Positions 43,666-51,113 of a DNA stretch of 64,000 nucleotides are shown here, in pieces (positions within the stretch are counted from its first letter, which is position 1; every line of letters begins with the position of its first letter). The notes beneath the pieces are model-generated. The model did no database searches. It saw only the letters and a list, made by a program, of their open reading frames with translations, and was not told the origin of the DNA. The position numbers and the translations under genes are program-made. This DNA comes from Bacillota bacterium (lineage in GTDB: Bacteria; Bacillota; Clostridia; Christensenellales; Aristaeellaceae): NCBI GenBank assembly GCA_023398575.1, contig JAEWSC010000052.1:1-64000 (forward strand). The letters are read 5' to 3'.

Positions 43666-45309
43666 ATGTCTGAAAAAGTTACCGTACATGTAGACGCTGG
43701 CAAATGGCTGAACAAACTGGACCACACCTGGAACTACATCGGCTATGATGAGTGCAACTATACCCACTCTCCCGGCGGTATCGCGCTGATCGAAAAGTTT
43801 GGCAAGCTGGAAAAGCCCTATTACATGCGGGCCCACCACATGCTATGCACTGGCATCCTACATGGCTTTTACAAGTGGGGCTCCACCAACGCCTACATCG
43901 AGGATGAAAACGGCAACCCCATTTATAACTTTGACCTGATCGATGAAATGATCGATATCTGGCTGAATAATAACTGCAAGCCGTTTTTTGAGCTGGGCTT
44001 TATGCCGCGCGATCTGGCCGACCCCCGTGATGCCGAAAACAAAACGAGCTACCAGGTGGCTTATGGCATAAGCGAATACCAGCGCATTGGCTGGGCCATG
44101 CCCCCCAAGGATTATCAGAAGTGGTACGACCTGATTTACGCCCTGGTTTCCCACTGCGTCAGCCGCTATGGCCAAAAGGAAGTGGAAACCTGGTATTGGG
44201 AAATGTGGAACGAGCCGGACATCTTCTATTGGCGCGGCACAGTGGATGAATTCAATAAGCTCTATGATTATACTGAAGCTGCTGTTCATAAAGTGCTGCC
44301 TACTGCCCGCTTTGGCGGCCCAGCCACCTGCGGTGAGATGGACCCCAACGGACGGGCCAGCCGGTTTTTGCGTGCATTCCTCACCCATATTAAGGAGGGC
44401 AAAAACTATGTAACCGGTGAAACCGGCACCCGTATCGACTACACCTCCTTTCACACCAAGGGCGGCGGATACCGCTTTGACACCCTGGCCAAAAAGCAGA
44501 TTCCCTCCGTCAAGGCGCTGGTGGAAAACGTCCGCACCCAGGCATCGATTATCAAGGAACTGGGTTACGGTGACCTGGAATGCGTATTGAGCGAGGCTGA
44601 TCCTGACGGCTGGGCCGCCGGCGGCCGGTATGACAACTTTAACTTGAATTTCCGCAATACTGAGTACTATGCTTCCTATGTGGCCTCCTCCTATAAAAAC
44701 CTATACGACCTGGCGGAAGAAATGAACATGGATATCAGGCCCCTGGCCTGGGCGTTTATGTTTGAAGGTGAACGCTGCTTCGAGGGCACCCGCACCTTTA
44801 CCACCCAGGGCATTGACAAAGCGGTATTCAACCTCTTTAAGCTTTACGCCCGCTTGGGTACCCAGCGCATTGCCCTAACCAGTAGCCGTGATGTGGACCC
44901 CTGCAAGTTCGAAGACCTAAACGGCTATAAGGAAGGCCCCGAGGTGGATGGCTGGGCTACCATCACCAATGAAAATGCTGTACAGGTACTGCTCTATTGC
45001 CACCATGACGACTGGGATGTGAAGGAAACCTACGACATTGATCTTACGCTTGCAAACCTGCCTTTTAACGGCAAGGTCAAGGTAAAGCACGCCCGAATCG
45101 ACGCGGAGCACTCCAACGCTTATCAGGAGTGGGTACGCCAGGGCAAGCCCAATTATCCAAACGAGGGGCAGTATGCGGCCATCAAGGGAAAAGAAGGAAT
45201 TGAACTGTGCGAAGCGCCAGAAACGGTGCTAGTCCATGAAGGTAAATTAGAGCGCCGTTTTACCCTGCCTACCCATGGTATTTCCTTTTTGACAATCGAA
45301 AAGGTATAA
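43666..45309 (+). CDS. Glycoside hydrolase family 39 (beta-xylosidase-like)
   Basis: 547 residues, no signal peptide, so cytoplasmic. The clan GH-A acid/base is in MWNEPDIFYW (about E183) and the nucleophile in CVLSEADPDGW (about E310). The C-terminal beta-sandwich includes HGISFLTIEKV. GH39 members are mostly retaining beta-xylosidases; iduronidases and other activities also occur. RBS AGGAGG precedes the ATG. It follows the ATPase gene by 15 bp, so it should hydrolyse what the importer brings in. The linkage is inferred from the family only. Confidence 0.88.
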   Translation: MSEKVTVHVDAGKWLNKLDHTWNYIGYDECNYTHSPGGIALIEKFGKLEKPYYMRAHHMLCTGILHGFYKWGSTNAYIEDENGNPIYNFDLIDEMIDIWLNNNCKPFFELGFMPRDLADPRDAENKTSYQVAYGISEYQRIGWAMPPKDYQKWYDLIYALVSHCVSRYGQKEVETWYWEMWNEPDIFYWRGTVDEFNKLYDYTEAAVHKVLPTARFGGPATCGEMDPNGRASRFLRAFLTHIKEGKNYVTGETGTRIDYTSFHTKGGGYRFDTLAKKQIPSVKALVENVRTQASIIKELGYGDLECVLSEADPDGWAAGGRYDNFNLNFRNTEYYASYVASSYKNLYDLAEEMNMDIRPLAWAFMFEGERCFEGTRTFTTQGIDKAVFNLFKLYARLGTQRIALTSSRDVDPCKFEDLNGYKEGPEVDGWATITNENAVQVLLYCHHDDWDVKETYDIDLTLANLPFNGKVKVKHARIDAEHSNAYQEWVRQGKPNYPNEGQYAAIKGKEGIELCEAPETVLVHEGKLERRFTLPTHGISFLTIEKV

Positions 45310-45342
45310 TGTACCATAAACCCATTGGGAAGGAGGCATACC

Positions 45343-46161
45343 ATGACAACAGAAGAGTTGGTAAAAAAGGCGGCGCAGCTTCGCCGTGACGTAGCTGCCA
45401 TGATTGGGCCGGAGAAGGTGGGGCACCTGGGCGGCTCCTGCTCGCTGGCAGACATTGTGACAGTGCTTTACTATGATGTAATGCGCCATGATCCGCTTGT
45501 GCCCAATTGGGAGGAGCGGGACAGGTTTTTGCTATCCAAGGGCCACGCGGCGCTGATACAGTATGCTGCGTTGGGCGATTTGGGCTATTATCCCAAAGAT
45601 GAGGAAGCGACCTTAAAGACCCTGGGCAGCCGGCTGCAAGGCCACCCGGACATGCGCAAACTGCCGGGGATTGAGGCCAATACCGGCTCCCTGGGCCAAG
45701 GGCTTTCCATTGCCGCCGGCATGGCGGCAGGGCTGAAATGCAGCGGCCAGGATGCAAGGGTCTACTGCTGTGTGGGTGATGGCGAGCAGGCGGAAGGTCA
45801 AATATGGGAAGCGGCCATGTCTGCCGCAGCCTTTAAACTGGATAACCTGACTGCTGTGGTGGATATTAATGGACTGCAGGCTACCGGCACGGTAGCAGAG
45901 CGGTTTGATACTAGGCCCTACAAAGAAAAATGGGCGGCCTTTGGCTGGTATGTGATGGAGATTGACGGCCACGATATAGAGCAAATCCGTGAGGCGTTTT
46001 ATGCTGCCCGTGAAACAAAGGGAAAACCCATCGTGATACTGGCCAAAACCATAAAGGGAAGGGGCTTTGCCTTTGCTGAAAATGTAGTGGCCTTCCACAA
46101 CGGGGCTATGACAAAAGAGCAGTTTGAACAGGCCATGGCGGAAGGCGGTGTTGTGCAATGA
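45343..46161 (+). CDS. Transketolase, N-terminal subunit
   Basis: 272 residues; start ATG 45343 with RBS GGAAGGAGG. It carries the thiamine-diphosphate pyrophosphate-binding part: SKGHAALIQYAAL, GSLGQGLSIAAG and the ThDP motif GDGEQAEGQIWEAAMSAAAF continuing to DNLTAVVDINGLQATG. It works only with the C-terminal subunit encoded next (4-bp overlap). Split transketolases are used in pentose phosphate metabolism but also as dedicated enzymes in sugar loci, for example apulose-4-phosphate transketolase. Its position after GH39 supports a dedicated role here. Confidence 0.92.
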   Translation: MTTEELVKKAAQLRRDVAAMIGPEKVGHLGGSCSLADIVTVLYYDVMRHDPLVPNWEERDRFLLSKGHAALIQYAALGDLGYYPKDEEATLKTLGSRLQGHPDMRKLPGIEANTGSLGQGLSIAAGMAAGLKCSGQDARVYCCVGDGEQAEGQIWEAAMSAAAFKLDNLTAVVDINGLQATGTVAERFDTRPYKEKWAAFGWYVMEIDGHDIEQIREAFYAARETKGKPIVILAKTIKGRGFAFAENVVAFHNGAMTKEQFEQAMAEGGVVQ

Positions 46162-47090
46162 AGTTTTCCAATCAGCGAACGGCCTACGGTGAAGAACTGA
46201 TCAGCCTTGGCCGGGAAAACCCCGATATCGTGGTGTGTGAGGCCGACCTTGGAAAAAGCACCATGACCTTTGGTTTCTCACAGGCATTTCCCAAACGTTT
46301 TTTTGAAATGGGCATTGCCGAAGCCAATATGACCTCCTTTGCCGCAGGGCTTTCGCTCACTGGTAAGGTTGCCTTTACCAACTCCTTTGCAGTGTTTGCC
46401 GCCGGCCGGGCGTATGATCAAATTCGCCAGGGCATTGCCATCGGCCGGCTGAACGTGAAGATCGCAGGTTCCAGCGCGGGGCTTTCCGACTTTGGCGATG
46501 GGGCCACCCATCAGGCCATTGAGGATATAGCCATCATGCAGGCCATTCCCAACATGACGGTGTTGGTGCCGGCAGACGCGCCGCAGCTGCGCGCCATGAT
46601 GCGCTGGCTCACAGCGTATGACGGGCCGGTATACCTTCGGATTTCACGCAATGATTTGCCGGAGGTCACGGGCGAAAATCCTGATCCATTGGCCCCTTGT
46701 GTACTTCACGAAGGTAGCGATGCGGCTGTCATTGCCTGCGGCGTCATGGTTGCCAAGGCGCTTGAGGCTGCACAATTGCTGCAAAAAGAAAATATCAGCC
46801 TTCGTGTGATTAACGTGCCTTGCGTAAAGCCCTTCCCCGAACTACCGCTGAAGGACATGCTTACAGGGGTGAAGGTTATTGTTACCGCCGAGGAGCATTC
46901 GGTGATCGGCGGACTATCCGCGACCGTATCCTGGGCACTTAGGGGCGATGGCCGGCCCTTGGAGGCTGTGGCAGTGATGGATACCTTTGGCCAGTCGGCC
47001 CTAAATGTGGATGATTTGATGAAGCACTATCACCTTACAGCGGAAGATATTGCCATCAAGGTGCGGGAAGCGCTGAAAAAGGCTAAGTAA
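46158..47090 (+). CDS. Transketolase, C-terminal subunit
   Basis: 310 residues: the pyrimidine-binding domain (FFEMGIAEANMTSFAAGLSL with the catalytic Glu) and the C-terminal regulatory domain (SLRVINVPCVKPFPE, VTAEEHSVIGG). AGLSDFGDGATHQAIEDIA is a typical segment for this subunit. ATGA overlap with the N-terminal subunit gives equal expression. Together they move two-carbon ketol units between sugar phosphates. Confidence 0.92.
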   Translation: MKFSNQRTAYGEELISLGRENPDIVVCEADLGKSTMTFGFSQAFPKRFFEMGIAEANMTSFAAGLSLTGKVAFTNSFAVFAAGRAYDQIRQGIAIGRLNVKIAGSSAGLSDFGDGATHQAIEDIAIMQAIPNMTVLVPADAPQLRAMMRWLTAYDGPVYLRISRNDLPEVTGENPDPLAPCVLHEGSDAAVIACGVMVAKALEAAQLLQKENISLRVINVPCVKPFPELPLKDMLTGVKVIVTAEEHSVIGGLSATVSWALRGDGRPLEAVAVMDTFGQSALNVDDLMKHYHLTAEDIAIKVREALKKAK

Positions 47091-47102
47091 GGAGGAGATA
47101 CA

Positions 47103-47987
47103 ATGCAGAAAATCGGCTTTGTCGGCCTTGGCATCATGGGCAGGCCCATGGCGAAGAATCTTCTCAAAAAGGGCTATGATCTGACGGTATATGATATTGT
47201 GCCCGAATCTGTCAACGCTCTGGCCGCGGCAGGCGCAAAGACGGCTGCCAGCTGCCGGGAGGCGGTGGCAGGGGCAGACGTGGTAATTACCATGCTGCCC
47301 AACTCCCCCCATGTCAAAGAAGCCGTAAGCGGAGAAAACGGCATTCTAGCCGGAGCGAAAAAAGGCGCCATTCTGGCTGATATGTCCTCCATATCCCCGG
47401 TTGCGGCCAAGGAAATTGCCAGCGAATGCAAAGTGGCCGGCGTTACTTATCTGGATTGCCCCGTCAGCGGCGGTGAGCCCAAAGCGGTGGACGGCACCTT
47501 GTCAGTGATGTGCGGCGGGCCGGAAGAAGCCTTTGCGGCTGTTAAGGATATTCTTTTATGCATGGGTGCTTCCGCTGTATTGGTGGGGGATGTGGGCAGT
47601 GGCAGCATGACCAAACTGGCCAACCAGATCATCGTAGCCGTCAACATTGCCGCTATGGGCGAGGCCATGGCTCTGGCCGCTAAATCCGGCGTAGATCCAG
47701 CCAGGGTGTACGATGCGATTAAAGGGGGCCTGGCCGGGTCCACCGTGCTAAACGCCAAAATGCCCATGGTTTTAAACCGAAATTTCCAGCCGGGCTTTCG
47801 TATCGCGCTGCACATCAAGGATTTGAACAACGCATTGGAAGCAGGCAAGGATGCAGGAATGCCCCTGGAATTGACGGAGCGCATGCTTTCGATGTTTGCG
47901 GAGCTGGACGGAACGCAGGATCACAGCGCCTTGGTGCAGCATTTTGAAAAGCTGGGGAACGTGACAATTACGTCCATCGGAAAATAA
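47103..47987 (+). CDS. Beta-hydroxyacid dehydrogenase, GarR/tartronate-semialdehyde-reductase-like
   Basis: 294 residues. The dinucleotide-binding start IGFVGLGIMGRPMAKNLLKK, the substrate motif LDCPVSGGEPKAVDGTLSVM, the catalytic Lys in GSGSMTKLANQIIVA and the C-terminal FRIALHIKDLNNALEAGKD are complete for this family (3-hydroxyisobutyrate and tartronate semialdehyde reductases). With a transketolase next door it may reduce a short aldehyde or keto acid made from the imported sugar. Last gene of the run, 12 bp after the transketolase. Confidence 0.9.
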   Translation: MQKIGFVGLGIMGRPMAKNLLKKGYDLTVYDIVPESVNALAAAGAKTAASCREAVAGADVVITMLPNSPHVKEAVSGENGILAGAKKGAILADMSSISPVAAKEIASECKVAGVTYLDCPVSGGEPKAVDGTLSVMCGGPEEAFAAVKDILLCMGASAVLVGDVGSGSMTKLANQIIVAVNIAAMGEAMALAAKSGVDPARVYDAIKGGLAGSTVLNAKMPMVLNRNFQPGFRIALHIKDLNNALEAGKDAGMPLELTERMLSMFAELDGTQDHSALVQHFEKLGNVTITSIGK

Positions 47988-48090
47988 GCCGCAACCGATG
48001 ACAGCTTAATGACTGCACAAAACCAATGGTATCATCCATGATGCTCCAGTGATTGTATAATGGGAGCATGCCACTGATATGGAGGATATC

Positions 48091-48633
48091 ATGAGTAAAG
48101 TAATTTGTGAAACCAAAAGGTTGATCGTCCGAGAATATACTCCGCTGGATGGCGAAGCACTGGGTAGTTTTGCGGGTAAAGATTTTATCGTAAAATGGCT
48201 GCCGGACTGGGCTGGTGCCAGTGAATGGGCCACACCCTGGATTGAAGGCAAGGTTATGAATGGCTACCAGGTCGACGATCCTAAAAAGGCAATGCTGTTT
48301 TATGCGGTTGTGGAAAAGCAAAGCGGCTGCCTGATTGGCAATGCGGGCATTTGCTCCTCTGTGGAAAACCAGGTTGCGGCTGCGTATTTCATTGATGAGG
48401 AATTCAAGTGCAAGGGTTATATAACGGAAGCAATGGCGGCTCTGATGGATGCCTCGTTTAAAAAGTATGGTATGGGTTTTATCATTGCAACCATTCAGCC
48501 AGGGAACCTGGCTTCCATTGCTGTGGCCAAAAAGCTTGGCTTCCATCTTGTCAAAACCATTATGATGCTGGATGATGGGCAAACGGAAGAGCTGCCCTTT
48601 CACTATTTTCGGCTGGATAACCCAAACGAGTAA
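48091..48633 (+). CDS. GNAT family N-acetyltransferase (RimJ/RimL-like)
   Basis: 180 residues. The start TKRLIVREYTPLDGEAL is the usual opening of RimJ/RimL-type GNATs, CLIGNAGICSSVEN and ECKG-like FKCKGYITEAMAALMDASF form the acetyl-CoA core, and NLASIAVAKKLGFH is the terminal motif. Start at 48091 with GGAGG seven bases upstream; ATG 48079 overlaps that RBS. Own -10-like TATAAT at 48056-48061. Monocistronic by the hairpin downstream; substrate unknown. Confidence 0.85.
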   Translation: MSKVICETKRLIVREYTPLDGEALGSFAGKDFIVKWLPDWAGASEWATPWIEGKVMNGYQVDDPKKAMLFYAVVEKQSGCLIGNAGICSSVENQVAAAYFIDEEFKCKGYITEAMAALMDASFKKYGMGFIIATIQPGNLASIAVAKKLGFHLVKTIMMLDDGQTEELPFHYFRLDNPNE

Positions 48634-48666
48634 AATTATTACTATATGTTAGAAGCGATTCAGGGA

Positions 48667-48698
48667 GGGAAGTGCTTTTACCGCGCTTCCCTTCTTTG
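48667..48698 (+). terminator. Terminator after the GNAT gene
   Basis: GGGAAGTGC (48667-48675) pairs with GCGCTTCCC (48683-48691), one G-T wobble, followed by TTCTTTGCTT. The rest of the gap to 48986 contains no gene or structure I can name. Confidence 0.65.
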
Positions 48699-48986
48699 CT
48701 TACATACAGCAAACATCGATTCCCCGTATCTAGGCTAGAAGGGCTTAGGCACTTAAAGGGAAAACATGAGATGTCCAAGACGATGAATGGGGGGCCTCGT
48801 CCTTTATTATGATGTGTGGAATCAGTATGAATACCCCTTAAAATGCAGACCGTACCATGCTCCATTTACCGATCCTAACTCATCCATGGTTGCATTCCTT
48901 CCCGCCATGAAGTATACTGAGTGAAAGATTCCAGATGGGGAACCCTGTATCTTGGGTGTTAATTTGTGCGTTCAGGAGGTGGCATC

Positions 48987-50258
48987 ATGCGTTTGACCAT
49001 GATCAGCATCGGTTCAACAGGTGATGTACGACCTTATGTGATATTGGGTCAGGAACTGACACGGCGGGGCCATACAGTGCGTATCGCGGCTTTCAGCCCC
49101 TTTGAGAAAATGATCAGAGAGGCAGGTCTTGACTTTTATCCCTTGGCGGGTGATGTGGTAAAGTTTATGGCCAGCATCATGAAGCCGGGCACCAACGGCA
49201 TCAATTATCTGCAGCGGGTACAAAACGCCATCAAGGAAGTGGCCGGTCCGCTGCTTCAAAATATGCAGTCCGCCTGTGATGGGGCCCAGGCCATTATCAC
49301 GACATTCTTTGGCTCCAGCATGTATTCCATTGCTGAAAAGAATAATGTGCCCTGCATACAGACACAGTATTATCCCATGGATTATAATGACGCGGTGCCC
49401 ATTTCCTCCGCGCCGGGGTTAAAGGCCGGTAAGGCCTGGAATAAGATGACCTACAAGGTGGGTTATCTGCTCATCAACTCCCTGGAGCGCAGGTACCTGA
49501 CCGGTTGGCGCAAGGAGCAGGGCATGCGGGTGCGAAAAATCCGGCCCAAGCCCGATTACACCGTGAATGGCCATCAAATTCCGGTACTATATGCCGTCAG
49601 TCCGTTGCTGATGCAAAGGCCCACCTATTGGAAAGAGCACATTCACATGACCGGATTCTGGATGGAGAATGTAACGCCAGATTTTACCCCGGATGCTGCT
49701 TTGGAAGCCTTTTTGAAGGCGGGAGAAAAGCCTGTATACATTGGTTTTGGTTCCATGGTTTCCGGGGATATGGGCAAGACCCTTTCCATTGTGCTGGAGG
49801 CGGTGGAAGCTTCCGGTGTGCGGGCGATACTGCAAAAGGGTTGGGGCGGTGCAGACATTACGGCTAATTCCAACCGCATTTATGTGGCTGACTACATTCC
49901 CCACGACTGGCTATTTGAACAGGTGGCCGCCGTGGTGCATCATGGCGGCGCCGGTACAACAGCCGCTGGCTTAAAGGCTTGCAAACCTACGTTGATTATA
50001 CCCTTTGGCGGTGACCAACCGTTTTGGGGCATGCGGGTACGGGCGTTGGGCCTAGGGCCTAAGCCTATCCGCCGGGAGTTTTTGACTGCAGAAAAGTTGA
50101 CAAAGGCGCTGGTCAACCTGACACAGACCAAGTCCTATTGCGTGGCCGCCAAGGAACTGGGTATGCGTCTTCGCGAAGAGAACGGCACCAGGATTGCCGC
50201 CGATATCATTGAAGAAGAGATACACAAGTGGCTTTCGGAAGGCGGAAAAGAGGCATAA
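48987..50258 (+). CDS. Glycosyltransferase family 1, sterol-glucosyltransferase-like
   Basis: 423 residues with the GT-B fold. The N-terminal motif MRLTMISIGSTGDVRPYVIL and the C-terminal nucleotide-sugar site HHGGAGTTAAGLKACKPTLI followed by PFGGDQPFWG match the UGT80/sterol 3-beta-glucosyltransferase and macrolide/rhamnosyltransferase group. It transfers a sugar from UDP-glucose or similar to a lipophilic acceptor. Bacteria of this type make no sterols, so a host or dietary sterol, bile acid, hopanoid, glycolipid or natural product may be the acceptor. RBS CAGGAGGT. Single gene. Confidence 0.88.
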   Translation: MRLTMISIGSTGDVRPYVILGQELTRRGHTVRIAAFSPFEKMIREAGLDFYPLAGDVVKFMASIMKPGTNGINYLQRVQNAIKEVAGPLLQNMQSACDGAQAIITTFFGSSMYSIAEKNNVPCIQTQYYPMDYNDAVPISSAPGLKAGKAWNKMTYKVGYLLINSLERRYLTGWRKEQGMRVRKIRPKPDYTVNGHQIPVLYAVSPLLMQRPTYWKEHIHMTGFWMENVTPDFTPDAALEAFLKAGEKPVYIGFGSMVSGDMGKTLSIVLEAVEASGVRAILQKGWGGADITANSNRIYVADYIPHDWLFEQVAAVVHHGGAGTTAAGLKACKPTLIIPFGGDQPFWGMRVRALGLGPKPIRREFLTAEKLTKALVNLTQTKSYCVAAKELGMRLREENGTRIAADIIEEEIHKWLSEGGKEA

Positions 50259-50472
50259 ACGGCTTCGACTGGCTCCTTTTGAAAGCGACTATCTGCGAAG
50301 TTGACTGGGGATTTGGAAGCGGCCAGGGTCATGAAGCAGACCATTGCGTCAGCATGATTGCCGTGTATCTGCAAAAGGCTGCTATCATTTGGGCGAATTT
50401 AATCTGTTAAAAGTTGAGTCAGAGTACACTGCAATTACATACAGCATGCCCAATGGCCAGATGCTGTAATCC

Positions 50473-50501
50473 TTGCCAAACACATGCATCTGTGCTACAA
50501 T
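50473..50501 (+). promoter_or_regulatory. tRNA promoter
   Basis: TTGCCA (50473-50478), a 17-bp spacer and extended -10 TGCTACAAT (TACAAT 50496-50501), 13 bp before the tRNA 5' end. Confidence 0.75.
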
Positions 50502-50514
50502 GATCCGCGCGCAT

Positions 50515-50591
50515 GTTCTCGTAGCTCAGCAGGATAGAGCGTCCGCCTCCTAAGCGGAAGGCCGTGGGTTCGAATCCCGCCGGGAACGCCA
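50515..50591 (+). tRNA. tRNA-Arg (anticodon CCT)
   Basis: Complete cloverleaf: acceptor GTTCTCG / CGGGAAC, anticodon stem TCCGC / GCGGA with loop CTCCTAA giving anticodon CCT at 50549-50551 (reads AGG), T-arm with GGTTCGAATC, discriminator G at 50588 and an encoded CCA at 50589-50591. It stands alone with its own promoter and terminator. Confidence 0.95.
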
Positions 50592-50614
50592 TGAAAAGGG
50601 ACATTAGTTCCAAC

Positions 50615-50646
50615 AAAAGACTCGTCGAATGCGACGAGTCTTTTTC
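50615..50646 (+). terminator. tRNA terminator
   Basis: AGACTCGTCG and CGACGAGTCT form a perfect stem with a 4-nt loop, followed by TTTTT. Closely resembles the terminator at 55925-55960. Confidence 0.88.
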
Positions 50647-51113
50647 TGTACCGGCAAAAAGGGGTTGATATGGCGCGTTTCGTGAGATAATTTTCAGGGA
50701 TACACGGCTAGACTCACGATACTATTTTTCTCAAGAATTTGGTCTGAATCGTTCTGAAAATCATGCACACCCCTGCAAACCCTTGTAGCGTGTTAAGCCC
50801 TTGTGCCAGACAGGTGCGTATTTATGTACTCCTCAAATTTGGCGATATTTTTCTTTATCTACATAACAAAGCCTAACACATTTGTTTTAATGAATGTTTG
50901 ATCATAAGAAAGATTAACAACTTGTTAGCTTGACTATAGACTGGGAAATGAAGGCGCAGGAAGCAAAGGAGGGGAATTCTATCCCCCCCTTTTTTTCTCC
51001 ACAATCTATATATTTGTATTGTAGTACTGATCGATATCACTGCATAGTCAGTATTATTATCGCCATTCTACCGCTCTTTTGCACTTCTTGTCACAATTTT
51101 CCTCTGTTCTAAT
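50647..51113. other. Gene-free 470-bp stretch downstream of tRNA-Arg
   Basis: No open frame with a credible RBS and codon pattern is present. The DNA is AT-richer than the surroundings. A hairpin AGGAGGGGA (50967-50975) / TCCCCCCCT (50982-50990), with one mismatch and a T-run, forms a terminator near the right end that could serve the minus-strand gene ending at 51114. The position next to a tRNA 3' end would fit a scar of an excised element, but no att-like repeat of the tRNA end is visible. Confidence 0.5.

Noticed and set aside
50930..51112. 60-codon frame upstream of the propeller fusion
   Set aside because: It runs through a terminator hairpin and T-run and has no RBS.
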